This document shows, piece by piece, positions 33,190 to 42,862 of a stretch of DNA of 64,000 nucleotides. Each line of letters starts with the position of its first letter. Position 1 is the stretch's first letter. The notes below the pieces were generated by a model, which was not told the origin of the DNA, did no database searches, and saw nothing but the letters and a program-made list of their open reading frames with translations. Made by a program: the position numbers and the translations under genes. The stretch is from positions 7,802,415 to 7,866,414 of the forward strand of contig JAKSZU010000008.1 in assembly GCA_026018925.1 (NCBI GenBank). The letters are read 5' to 3'. This stretch comes from Tupaia tana. Taxonomy: Eukaryota > Chordata > Mammalia > Scandentia > Tupaiidae.

Positions 33190-33360
33190 TTCTAAAACTC
33201 CCATTTTTACCTCTACATTATAAAAGCTGCTTTTAGTTACTTACACATTACTTACCACTGTATTCTACTGACATTGTTTGTTTACAGTCTTTATTAACAT
33301 AGTCTTCACTAAACAATAAAACCTTCAATGTCAAGGTATATCTTGGTCTTCTGTGTTCCT
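33190..33360. mobile_element. possible L2 relic
   Basis: Weak resemblance to the L2 3' end around ATAAAACCTTCAATGTCAAG. Confidence 0.3.
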
Positions 33361-33363
33361 TAG

Positions 33364-33870
33364 TGACTGAGGCAGGAAGAAGCTAGAAAACGGAAGTGGG
33401 TAGGGGAGCTAGAGCATCTGTCCATGTGACTAGACAGAAAAACCGACTGGGCAGAAAATTTGCCGTGGAAGGTAATACAGGGCGGGGATGTCGGGGGGGG
33501 GGGGGGGGGGGGGGATGTCTAGCTGATTAAGCCACCTCTGATACAGCCAGTAGGATAAATCAGCGGGTCCAGTTGCAATCGATAGAGCCAACGGGATGAA
33601 AGCAACCATGGGCCCAGTCAATGATCAACCAAATAAAAAACCCAATTAAAAAATTATTGTTATAAATCCCATGGAAAGTACTAGTAACTACTGGGAACCT
33701 TAAGTCCACCCTCTCTCTTGCACCCAGCCAACTCCTACTTCTCAGGGGACCTCCTTTTACTTAATAAACTACCCTTTGCTTTAGCTATTGGCATGTTTTG
33801 TTCAATTCTTTGTCTGAACACCAAGAACCTAGACATTGCTGAACCATCCTACACCATGACTAACATAGCA
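33364..33870 (+). mobile_element. putative solo LTR with TATA box and polyadenylation signal
   Basis: A TATAAAT at 33661 and an AATAAA at 33763 are spaced as in a U3-R junction. CCAACTCCTACTTCTCAGGG and CTACCCTTTGCTTTAGCT resemble the R/U5 of mammalian ERV LTRs. A G22 run lies at 33493-33514. No internal retroviral sequence follows. Boundaries are approximate. Confidence 0.5.
33493..33514. repeat. poly(G), 22 bp
   Basis: An uninterrupted run of 22 G on the plus strand, preceded by GGGCGGGGATGTC. Confidence 0.97.
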
Positions 33871-34744
33871 TCTGTACATAAAGGGCATCAAAACGTTTTC
33901 TGTGAATTAGAAAAGACTGCCAGAAGACCTATATCTGGAATTTTATATCTTTACTAAATAAATAAGAATATGGGTAATGAAACACTTAAATAGAGGAAAA
34001 AAAAAAAACTTTAGCTACTACAATACTTCAGAGTAAAGCCTCATTAACACAAACTACACTGACTGAAGACCTGATTATTACTTTATCTGGATTACTGAAA
34101 TTTACCTTGACAAATCATGTAGACAGAGGTGAGTGAAACATTAATGGCAGGGGCCACCACAGAGTAAGAGCAGCCTGAAGGCACCACATTTGCCCTGTTC
34201 TCCCAACAGAAAACTTAAGTGGCCACAAAACAATTCTTAAATAAAAAGGAGTATACTTTTCAGAAATAATAATCAAAAGCAAATCTAGTGTCCAGAGCAA
34301 CAAGGGGGGATCAGTCAGGAGCTGGTTGGAATTTATCAGATTCGGCAGGTCACACTTGGATTCACTTCCCATTCTCTGAGCAGAATCTACCCTGAACACC
34401 ACTTCTCAGTGCCTTCAAGCACTTACACGCCCTCGTCAAGCAGCAGGGAAAAATAGGATGCGATGCTTCCAGCTGGCATTTTAAGCCAAGGAATCTTCCC
34501 CTCTCACATTACCTTTGATTTTCCTTTTCACAGTTCGCTCTCCCCAACCACTACCCCCACTTTTTTTCATTTTTATTTTTTACCTTTTACTAGTGTTTCT
34601 TATTTATACTTAAATGTTATAGTCTTCATGATGTACAATATGGTTTCTCAAAGCATGCATGCAGTGTGTGAAAATCAATTTATTTTCCCTTTTAATGCTA
34701 CTCTTAAGATTCCTGAGAAAATGCATCTGGATACAAAAGAGAGA
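33871..34744. other. intron, no recognised feature
   Basis: A/T-rich; 34460-34750 has a 94-codon frame with no recognisable content. Confidence 0.5.
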
Positions 34745-34945
34745 TGATCAAGTGGTTAGGAGGACAGCTCTGGGATCTGATAGATCTCGCTTAAAGTCCA
34801 ATCTTATCACTGACTCAGTGATGAATTCATTTCCAAGTCTTTGTTTCATCATCTATTAAATAAAACAAGAGGACATACTAGGTAATCATGAAGATTAAGT
34901 AAGGTAATGCATGAAAATCACTCAATAAATTGTCACAATTATTAT
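34745..34945 (+). mobile_element. MIR relic
   Basis: Sense MIR order: GTGGTTAGGAGGACAGCTCT, TTTCATCATCTATTAAATAA, GAAGATTAAGTAAGGTAATG, CACTCAATAAATTG. Confidence 0.75.
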
Positions 34946-34949
34946 TCTC

Positions 34950-35155
34950 AGGTCACAGAGGTTAGCATGATGATGAACAGCATGAATCACACTGCCAAGT
35001 CTCAATCCCTGCTCTGCCACATCCTAGCTGCTGCAAAACTGCTTAACCCCCGGTGGCCTAATGACCACTGTATGGCATTCGTGGGAGAATTAAACATGTA
35101 ATACATTTCATCAGAATAGTGCCTGACACTAAATAAGCTCTTAATAAATATCATC
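34950..35155 (+). mobile_element. second MIR relic
   Basis: AATCACACTGCCAAGTCTCA, TTCGTGGGAGAATTAAACAT, TAGTGCCTGACACTAAATAA in sense MIR order, directly after the previous one. Confidence 0.7.
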
Positions 35156-35214
35156 ATGATTAACTATGCACATCTAGAAAAGAGTTCCTAACACATCAAA
35201 TTTTTAAATTTAAA

Positions 35215-35640
35215 AGGTGACAAATGTTATGAATAAGCAATTTTTGAAAGACTATCAATGGCCGCTAAAAATATTAAAAGATGCTCAGTCTCATTCATTA
35301 TTAACGGAATGAAAATTTAAAACAATAATTTCAACTTGTACTAAGATTTTCTAAAAATTTAAAGATAGTGTTAAGTGCTAATGAGAGAAGGAAAAAACAT
35401 GCACTCCAAGTACACAGTTAATGGAAATGTGAATTCACACATTTTTAAAAGATGGTTTGGCATTATCTAGCAAAAGTATAATTGCTTTTTGACTCAACAA
35501 TTCTCTAGAACTACATCCAAAAACAAAATATTTATAAAGTGCGTGAACATACAGAAAAAGAAATGGGAATATCCCACATGCCCATCAGTAGGATACTGGT
35601 TACATAAATCTACCGTATACCAACACAGAGGAACATAAAC
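35215..35640 (+). mobile_element. old L1 ORF2 3' fragment
   Basis: Relics include TTAATGGAAATGTGAATTCA, GACTCAACAATTCTCTAG and CATGCCCATCAGTAGGATAC, typical of the L1 ORF2 C-terminal coding region on the plus strand. No frame is open. Confidence 0.65.
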
Positions 35641-36100
35641 ACTAAGAAATGCTGGCAGGGGACCTGGCTGCTGCCTGAGAGGACAGTTGGTTACCACCAC
35701 CTCTGCAGCCGGCAGGTACCTGGGCTGTGACCATCTGCCTCCGCATTGCCCCCAGAGAAAGGAGTTGGGCAGGACTGACAACGTGTAAGAAAAAGTCAGC
35801 AGGAATTTCTGGTTCTCATAGCTGCTGCTTAGAGTTGTGAGGAGACGATCGAGGCTGGAGGCTCTGGAGGGACTACCGCCACCACCCTTCTGGGGAAGAA
35901 GATGAAAGAAATTCTCCTTTGAAATTTGGAACCCCAGATTCCCACAATGGATTCCAGCACCGCACACCCCCACTACCCACAGAAGTACAATCAAACATTG
36001 CAGGGAAGTGCACAAGCATTCAGCCTCAGAAAAACATATTGGCTCTCCTATCCCCCACCTTGAAAGCATTAAATGTTTCCCAAACACCTCAGAGATGAAA
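35641..36100. other. intron, GC-richer block with a 197-codon minus-strand frame
   Basis: The frame at 35494-36087 (minus) runs from this block into L1-derived DNA, so it is unlikely to be a protein gene. The GC-richer part may be a retroelement 5' region; family unknown. Confidence 0.4.
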
Positions 36101-36114
36101 AAGTGTTAACTTGG

Positions 36115-36378
36115 GAACCAGCAGTTAGCCTAATAGCTATGTCGCTGGACTCCCACGTAGTCGACCCCGGTTCGCGTCCCGGACCCGGTGGCTTAAAACT
36201 CACGCCGGGCGTGTGTGCGTGCGTGCCCAAGATCCCTAGAGAAGAACAGAGGAGAAAGGGATTGCGGCGTGACCATCCCCCCCTGGGGGGTGATTTCTCG
36301 CTTTCTGTCTCTAATATCTCTCTCTGTCTGTCTGGCGAGCACACGCGCCCTATAGCGAAAATCTCTCAAAAAAAAAAA
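36115..36378 (+). mobile_element. young tRNA SINE
   Basis: Head GGAACCAGCAGTTAGCCTAA; AAGTGTTAACTTGG duplicated at 36101 and 36379. Confidence 0.95.
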
Positions 36379-36568
36379 AGTGTTAACTTGGTGTCTCATT
36401 GGTGCCTTAGATATTTTCATTGGACAGGCCCATCCAAAACTCCCAGATGCTTTAGATATTCCTTCCCCTTCAACCTTTTTCTTTCCAAGTTACTTGATCT
36501 TTTCTTGACTTCACTGTAGAAGGCTGACCTTATATTTTTCTAATTTCTTGCCTTTAGGCATAAATATT

Positions 36569-36880
36569 GTAACATCTGACAATGGTTGGCACCAAAACTA
36601 AGGACAGAATATGGCTAAGTACAGCAGCCAGACATGACATCCAGAGATAACAACAAAACAACCCAGGGACCAAGAGATGGATTGCCCCAATTACTCAAAC
36701 ATGGCCCCCCCACCCATTTCCTTAAAACCCAATAAAAGTTCCTTGCCTCCAATCTTTACACGGATGCAACTGGCCAATGCACTTTCCTCATCTTGTCCCT
36801 TCCACTATCAGAAAGTGAATTAAGTTCTTATCTATCCACTTTCTCTCTGAGTTTGTGAATTCTTTCACAGCTCACAACAA
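36569..36880 (+). mobile_element. putative ERV1-like solo LTR
   Basis: A TGTAACATCTGACAATGG start, CCCAATAAAAGTTCCTTGCC with AATAAA at 36731, and a CTCTGAGTTTGTGAATTCTT end followed by TCACAGCTCACA are typical of gammaretroviral-type LTRs. No flanking genes of a provirus are visible. Confidence 0.55.
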
Positions 36881-37144
36881 AGGCCTCCTATCCTATTGCA
36901 AAGGTCACCCTAACACATCCAAAGAAGGCTAGGGAGCTGCACTGTCCTGCCAGCAGACCAGCAGGTGGAGCTCCATTTACAACCAAGACTCCACAGACAG
37001 AGGGAGTAGGGGACAGGAGCAGAGGGCACACAGCACCCCAACCAAGCCCAAGACTGGGGATTTGGTCATTAACCCTTGTCTGGCAGGCAAGGCAGGCACG
37101 TACTCTCCCTCCCATCAAACTCAAGTCCAGGGAAAGGGCCACCT

Positions 37145-37675
37145 GCCCCAACTGTAAAAATGGAATCAATCTAAGTGCCCAATAACTGATGACTAGATTG
37201 AAAAAACGTGGCACATATACACTACGGACTATTACTCAGCCATAAAGAATAGTGAGACTGTTATTTGATGCAAAGTGAATTAATTTAGAAGGTTTAATGC
37301 TAAGTGACATAAACCAGACTATGAAAGACAAACACTGTATATCCCTGCTTGAAAATACCAAATATCTGTACTCTACGGTAGAAAAGATTTAAAGATAGAA
37401 TAGTAGAAAAGACAAGTGTAGATCAGAGATTTTATGGAGCAGAAGGTAGAAAGCAGAGATAGTAGGGGCAGGTGGGAGGCACTCAGGCAAAAAGCATTTA
37501 GGATAAAAGAATATAAGGTTCTTTGATGAAAATCATATACATGGTAATATCTTTGATTTGATTCTGTATCAGATTCTGATCCACACACATGTGTGCTTTC
37601 AAAAACCATAATGTACACCATAAAGATGTACAGCAATTAAATGTAAGTAAGAAATTATAAAATAACATTTTTAAA
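37145..37675 (+). mobile_element. L1 3' end fragment
   Basis: The last part of ORF2 is recognisable (TCTAAGTGCCCAATAACTGA, TACTCAGCCATAAAGAATAG) and runs into an A-rich 3' UTR on the plus strand. Confidence 0.7.
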
Positions 37676-37974
37676 AATAGTAAAGATCTCTATATATACA
37701 TATAGAAATGAAAATATATTCACCAGATGTCCTAAGAATAAAGTTGTAGAGCAGTATTTATGAAATCACTTTCATTTTTAAATACAAAATCAAACCATGC
37801 ACCTGCTTAAATATCTATCTCGACGTGCTTGGAAACATCTAGAAGATGTCAGTGAATATATTTGGCAAATGTGATGTCTACACTATTTTAATTCTTGCAA
37901 TATGTTTGTACCACTTTTTATTTTTGACTTGTTGATTAATTCATTTATTTATTTACAGAAACCATAATAACAAA

Positions 37975-38225
37975 TAATGGTTAAAAGCACAAATTCTGGC
38001 CAAAATCTGGATTCACATGTCTACCACTCACCCACAATGTGACCTCTCTGACTCAATATCCCCAACTGTAAGGCAACAGCCAACATAAATACCACTTATA
38101 CCAATATGCTAACAATAACAGTACCTGCTACATTACAGAGCCCTGGTGATCATTAAATGAGCACACAAACATAAAGCCCCTAAAAAGCACAGCATGAAGT
38201 AAGCACAATTTATGAGATATGTCCA
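37975..38225 (+). mobile_element. MIR relic
   Basis: GGTTAAAAGCACAAATTCTG, AATGTGACCTCTCTGACTCA and GTGATCATTAAATGAGCACA follow MIR. Confidence 0.75.
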
Positions 38226-38261
38226 CTATTACTACTCTTGAGAAGCATTCATTTATTTTCC

Positions 38262-38402
38262 CCCAGGTTTTTTCCATAGAGCGCATGCACTTGACAGAAA
38301 TAGAGTGAGAGAAAGTGAGAAATCACCTCCAAGAGGGGATGGCCATGCCACAACACTTCTCCATTCTCCCCTCGGGATTTTGGACATGTACACACACACA
38401 CT

Positions 38403-38433
<31 letters not shown>

Positions 38434-38531
38434 CTGGTTAGATTTTCAAGGCACCAGGTCAGGGATTCAAATCATAGCCGGTCATGTGGAGTCCAAGACC
38501 TCAATTACCATACCATACCACCTGCTGGCCT
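38262..38531 (-). mobile_element. old-type tRNA SINE with an internal (CA)n
   Basis: AGGTTTTTTCCATAGAGCGC tail side, CACACACTCACACACACACA in the body, head end CACCTGCTGGCCTC. Confidence 0.85.
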
Positions 38532-38969
38532 CTTTGGAAGCATTCCTAAGAGGCATTATGTCAACAAAGCCATCCTCCAAAAGCCCATCTAAATCCTAAT
38601 GCAAGAAAATTATCAGTAAACAAGTGTATGGTAAGTACACTGACTCTATTTCTGTTAAAACTGCCTGGGAACCTAGGATTCAGCTTCTAGCTCAACTCCT
38701 CCCTTGTCCTCAACTGTTCAAGATGTGAGGGAAGGAAGGCAAGAAGTTGATTTAGATATAGACAAAATTCTAATACACTAGTATAGTAACTTTACTATTT
38801 AAAATAATTTCAGATTGTTATAGCTGCCTCAGAAATACACAACTAGTCAGTATATCCAGATCTAAAATACACCTCTGTACTAAAATATGAGCCTCTCTAA
38901 AGAAAAATTCCTTCAGAAACTCTTCGGGCAGTCTCTTCAACACAGTCTTTAGCAGCAAATGGGATGTTA
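38532..38969. other. intron, no recognised feature
   Basis: A/T-rich unique sequence. Confidence 0.6.
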
Positions 38970-39165
38970 TGGTTTAGATATTGGTTTATCCACCAAAGGT
39001 TCACATTTTAGAATTTGATCCCCATATGATGGTGTTGGGATGACTAATGATGATGGCTAGTGGGTGGCAATTAGATTTGGTGATTGGATCACAGAGGCAC
39101 CAGCTTCATGAATGGATTAATGCTATCCCATGACAGATTCTGTGAGTGCTAGCTCTCAGCAGAAG
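38970..39165 (+). mobile_element. MaLR-like LTR, 5' part
   Basis: TTATGGTTTAGATATTGGTT, ATTTGATCCCCATATGATGG and CTTCATGAATGGATTAATGC follow the order of an MST/THE1-type LTR, as at 57618. The 3' part is missing. Confidence 0.6.
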
Positions 39166-39259
39166 GGGAACTTCCTCCATCTGAATGCTATCCAATGCCA
39201 TTTCTTTTCAAGTATTCTGTAACTCACACATCTCATCCATTTAAAGATGGTATCCTTCC

Positions 39260-39513
39260 TGGGACCAGCAGTTAGCGTAATGGCTATGTCGCTGGACTCC
39301 CACGTAGTAGACTGCGGTTCGCGTCCCGGACCTGGTGGCTTAAAACTCACGCCGGGCATGCGTGCCCAAGATCCTGAGAGGAGAATGGAGGGGAAGGGAC
39401 TGCAGCGTGGCCATCCCCCCTGGGGGGTGATTTCTCACTTTCTGTCTGTCTCTGTCTGTCTGGCAAGCGCACGCGCCCTATAGCAAAAACCTCTCAAAAA
39501 AAAAAAAAAAAAG
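39260..39513 (+). mobile_element. young tRNA SINE
   Basis: Head TGGGACCAGCAGTTAGCGTA; GGTATCCTTCC duplicated at 39249 and 39514. Confidence 0.95.
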
Positions 39514-39686
39514 GGTATCCTTCCATCTGTCCCTCCAGTGCCCCAGCCACAAATTAATGATATGTATTGCATGTTCACCAAGACTTTAAAGTTTCATAAC
39601 TTCATGAAGAACAATGTTTTCCCCAACCATTAAAAACTCAAAGTTAGTACACAGTGAAAATACCTGATACGTGCACTGAAATGCAA

Positions 39687-39708
39687 ACACACACACACAC
39701 ACACACAC
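39687..39708. repeat. (AC)n next to the 39716 exon donor
   Basis: About 11 AC units on plus; on the transcript strand this is a (GU)n run a few bases downstream of the 5' splice site. Confidence 0.95.
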
Positions 39709-39715
39709 CACTTAC

Positions 39716-39908
39716 ACGGAATGCTGCAAGAATGATTCTTGTTACTTTCTCTTTGACAGATTCTTGAAGGATATCAGACAGAACAGGAATGATATTATAG
39801 CGTCGCAGATGTTCACACATTTGAGGACTGAATGCCAGGAGCCATATTGAAAAAATCATTTGATACTGGAGTTGGAAACCACACTTGTTACTCAAAACTC
39901 CCATTATG
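39716..39908 (-). CDS. ATP6V1H: ATP6V1H exon, residues ~226-290
   Basis: This 193-nt exon completes a split Cys codon and then encodes 64 residues, from IMGVLSNKCGFQLQYQ through PQMCEHLRRYNIIPVLSD to the end at TRIILAAFR. It is part of the HEAT/ARM-like superhelix of the N-terminal domain of subunit H. The acceptor is a good pyrimidine tract ending TTTTTCAG, and the donor is GTAAGT in phase 0. Just downstream of the donor, in transcript sense, the intron enters a (GT)n run (plus-strand AC repeat at 39687-39708), which may influence donor use. I see no substitution relative to the human protein as I remember it. Confidence 0.96.
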
Positions 39909-40225
39909 CTGAAAAAGAACACACATGTAGAAACCATTTAATATGACAGCACAGCAAGAAAGAGGAGATTATTTTCTTTCTGCAGTAATGGAACAAGTCT
40001 CTGCTCTGCAACAATAAGCAGCTAGACTGCCACTCACAGAGGGCATTTCCAGCACAGCTCCACTCCAAAAGTCACAGGACCTCAGGAACAGGAGCACTTG
40101 CTGCAGCAAAGCAACCAGAAAGACAACCAAGACTTGCAGCATGGCAGGCAAAATGGTGAGAGGAATGTGACATACAACAGAAAGCGAAAATCAATAAGAT
40201 GTGGTGTCAAAATTGATGTGCATCT
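39909..40225. other. intron upstream of the 39908 acceptor
   Basis: Contains the polypyrimidine tract of the exon acceptor; otherwise unassigned. Confidence 0.6.
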
Positions 40226-40494
40226 CGGGAACCAGCAGTTAGCGTAATGGCTATGTCGCTGGACTCCCACGTAGTCGACCGCGGTTCGCGTCTCGGACCC
40301 GGTGGCTTACAACTCACGCCGGGCGCGTGTGCGTACGTGCCCAAGATCCCGAGAGGAGAATGGAGGAGAAGGGATTGCGGCGTGACCATCCCCCCTGGGG
40401 GGTGATTTCTCGCTTTCTATCTCTCTGTTTCTCTCTGTCTGTCTGGCGAGTGCACGCGCCCTATAGCAAAAAACCTCTCAAAAAAAAAAAAAAA
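40226..40494 (+). mobile_element. young tRNA SINE
   Basis: Head CGGGAACCAGCAGTTAGCGT, near-intact CpGs; AAAATTGATGTGCATCT duplicated perfectly (17 bp). Confidence 0.97.
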
Positions 40495-40868
40495 AAAATT
40501 GATGTGCATCTTTAAGCCAAATGTTATAGTAAGATTTTTGAGTCTGGGCAATCAAGAGGATCATTTACACCTTTAAAATATATAAGAAACTCAGAGAAAA
40601 GGAGGAATCTTTTTGGAGGAAAATGGTCACTAGTCCTAATAGCCAATCACCAAATTTTAGGTTCAAGAGAAAACCTCAGAAACGTCTAGTTTTATCTCTA
40701 CTAACAGCGACACTGGGAAAGCTATATGGAAATTTTAAAAGTTGGACTATGGGAACTAACATATATAAAAGAAGAAGAGAGTTGAGAAACTTTTCCTGGG
40801 TAATGCCTTTGTTCAAACAGAGAGGTTCAGAAATCATTAAATAAGAACATTAAAAAATAACCAGAGGG
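40495..40868. other. intron, no recognised feature
   Basis: Unique sequence. Confidence 0.6.
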
Positions 40869-41137
40869 GGGAACCAGCAGTTAGCGTAATGGCTATGTCG
40901 CTGGACTCCCACGTAGTCGACCGCGGTTCGCGTCTCGGACCCGGTGGCTTACAACTCACGCCGGGGCGCGTGTGTGTGCATGCCCAAGATCCCGAGAGGA
41001 GAATGGAGGAGAAGGGATTGCGGCGTGACCATCCCCCCTGGGGGGTGATTTCTCGCTTTCTGTCTCTATGTCTCTCTCTGTCTGTCTGGCGAGCGCACGT
41101 GCCCTATAGCGAAAAACCTCTCCAAAAAAAAAAAATA
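40869..41137 (+). mobile_element. young tRNA SINE, first of three at one site
   Basis: Head GGGAACCAGCAGTTAGCGTA. AATAACCAGAGGGG lies before it and again after its tail, where the next SINE begins. Confidence 0.96.
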
Positions 41138-41152
41138 AATAACCAGAGGGGT

Positions 41153-41424
41153 TGGGACCAGCAGTTAGCGAAATGGCTATGTCGCTGGACTCCCACGCAG
41201 TCAACCGCAGTTCGAGTCCCGGACCTGGTGGCTTAAACTCACGCCAGGCACGAGTGCATGCGTGCGTGCCCAAGATCACGAGAGGTGAATGGAGGAGACG
41301 GGATTGCAGCATGGCCATCCCTCCTGGAGGGGGTGGTTTCTTGCTTTCTGTCTCTCTGTCTCTCTCTCTGTCTGGCGAGCGCACGAACCCCATAGCAAAA
41401 TCCTCTCCAAAAAAATAAATAAAT
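41153..41424 (+). mobile_element. young tRNA SINE, second of three at one site
   Basis: Head TGGGACCAGCAGTTAGCGAA. Its A tail is followed by AATAACAACCAGAAGGGG, a variant of the same target sequence. Confidence 0.95.
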
Positions 41425-41436
41425 AACAACCAGAAG

Positions 41437-41550
41437 GGGGCAGCAGGTGGTTTGGTGGGTAAGGGACTGGACTCCACATTACTGACTGTGGTCTGAGTCC
41501 TAGACCCAGTGGCTTGAAACTCACAGCAGGTGCATGTGCATGAATTAAAA
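41437..41550 (+). mobile_element. old-type tRNA SINE, 3' truncated, third at the site
   Basis: GGGGCAGCAGGTGGTTTGGT head and CAGCAGGTGCATGTGCATGA; the sequence breaks off into A-rich DNA. Confidence 0.8.
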
Positions 41551-41950
41551 AGTAGATTGAATGGATTGAAATTTGATGATTAATGTAAAAATAATTACTA
41601 ATTTATTGAACTGACAGATACTGAAGAGTCTGTGACAATTTGAATCCAATTTATAAGAATATTTGCAAAAGTACTCACTAAGAAATTGATTGCACACCAA
41701 TGTTGACTGAGGAGATCCCAATTATTTGAGTCCTGTTCACAGATATATTCCTACACTGGAGACATGATGTAGGAGTCTGACGAAGTCTGATGACACTAGC
41801 ATTGAGATCACTCAATCGACTCTTGGTTGATATCCTCAGTCAGTAAGCTATCTACTGTTGATGACTTAGCTTCCTGTACAGGTTATCCAACAGAATCAAT
41901 GCCTTCCCTAACTGAGAAGCATATTCAGCTTAAGAACGGCTAGATCCCTT
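41551..41950. other. intron, no recognised feature
   Basis: Unique A/T-rich sequence. Confidence 0.6.
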
Positions 41951-42216
41951 GGGACCAGCAGTTAGTGTAATGGCTATGTCGCTGAACTCCCATGTAGTCA
42001 ACCGCGGTTCGAGTCCCGGACCCGGTGGCTTAAACTCACGCCAGGCGCGTGTGCGTGCGTGCCCAAGATCCCAGGAGGAGAATGGAGAAGAAGGGACTGT
42101 GGCATGGCCATCCCCCCGGGGGGTGATTTCTTTCTTTCTATCTCTCTGTCTCTCTCTGTCTTTCTGGCGAGCGCATGAGCCCAACAGCAAAAATCTCTCC
42201 AAAAAAAAAAAAAAAA
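41951..42216 (+). mobile_element. young tRNA SINE
   Basis: Head GGGACCAGCAGTTAGTGTAA with perfect B box; GAACGGCTAGATCCCT and GAATGGTTAGATCCCT flank it. Confidence 0.95.
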
Positions 42217-42763
42217 GAATGGTTAGATCCCTGATTATGAATACACTATTTTTCTGGTGGTAATACTGGGTTCCACCGTTTGTTTGGAGGAGTTTTAGGT
42301 TGTTTGTTTGTAAAAGCTTGTTATACCTGAGTAGGCAGTTCCTCAAAGTTTCTGTACCTCCAAATTAGGACTCACCAAAAAGTGAGCAAAATTGTATGAC
42401 GGAAAGAATGTCTTATACATAACTCTTTTCTGTGCAAGCCCTTTTCTTACTGATCTTTTACCTGCAATCACTACAAAATACTTATGTAATTTTTTTACAT
42501 TCTGAGAACCTGGAATTCATTTTGTCAAGCATTAGATTCTCAGGAAGCCTTGCCCTCTTAGAAAAAGCACAGACGGTGCAAGGGAAGGAGGGATGTTCAG
42601 TGGGTAGCTATTGACTCCCATGAAGGTTAGCACAGTCCACTGTTAACAGACATGGACAAAATAAAACGCTTCCTTTAGATAATTAAATGTATTAATTTCT
42701 TTGAAAAGGCCAAGGAGAAATGCTCTCCACTGTTACTGTGCATTCAAAGTAAAGGGCACTCAC
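42217..42763. other. intron between SINE and the 42764 exon
   Basis: Carries the donor of the exon; otherwise unassigned. Confidence 0.6.
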
Positions 42764-42862
42764 CAGTTTACGCCATCTGCTTCCACCCAGGCGAAGCGGG
42801 TACTCATTGACCCGGAGCATCAGCTGCAGGCACCCGGCCACACACTGCACGTACTGGGAACT
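42764..42862 (-). CDS. ATP6V1H: ATP6V1H exon, residues ~194-226, with a +1 frameshift
   Basis: The minus strand starts after a TAG acceptor with SSQYVQCVAGCLQLMLRVNE, matching the HEAT-repeat region of subunit H, and ends at a GTGAGT donor. The expected length is 98 nt (32 codons plus two bases of a split Cys codon), but the exon is 99 nt. The extra base lies in a run of three G on the plus strand at 42798-42800, where the Tyr-Arg-Phe coding sequence needs two. Downstream of it the correct codons (FAWVEADGVN) lie in another frame. Read literally, the shift meets a TAA a few codons into the next exon. All other exons are intact, so a sequencing or assembly error is more likely than a dead gene. 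Confidence 0.93.

Noticed and set aside
35494..36087. 197-codon minus-strand frame as a gene
   Set aside because: It crosses from unassigned DNA into L1-derived sequence and shows no recognisable domain or splice support.
40956..41477. 173-codon minus-strand frame
   Set aside because: It is antisense read-through of two adjacent SINEs.
42764..42862. Interpretation of the locus as a pseudogene
   Set aside because: Five other exons are intact with good splice sites and introns, so one extra base in a G run is better explained as an error.
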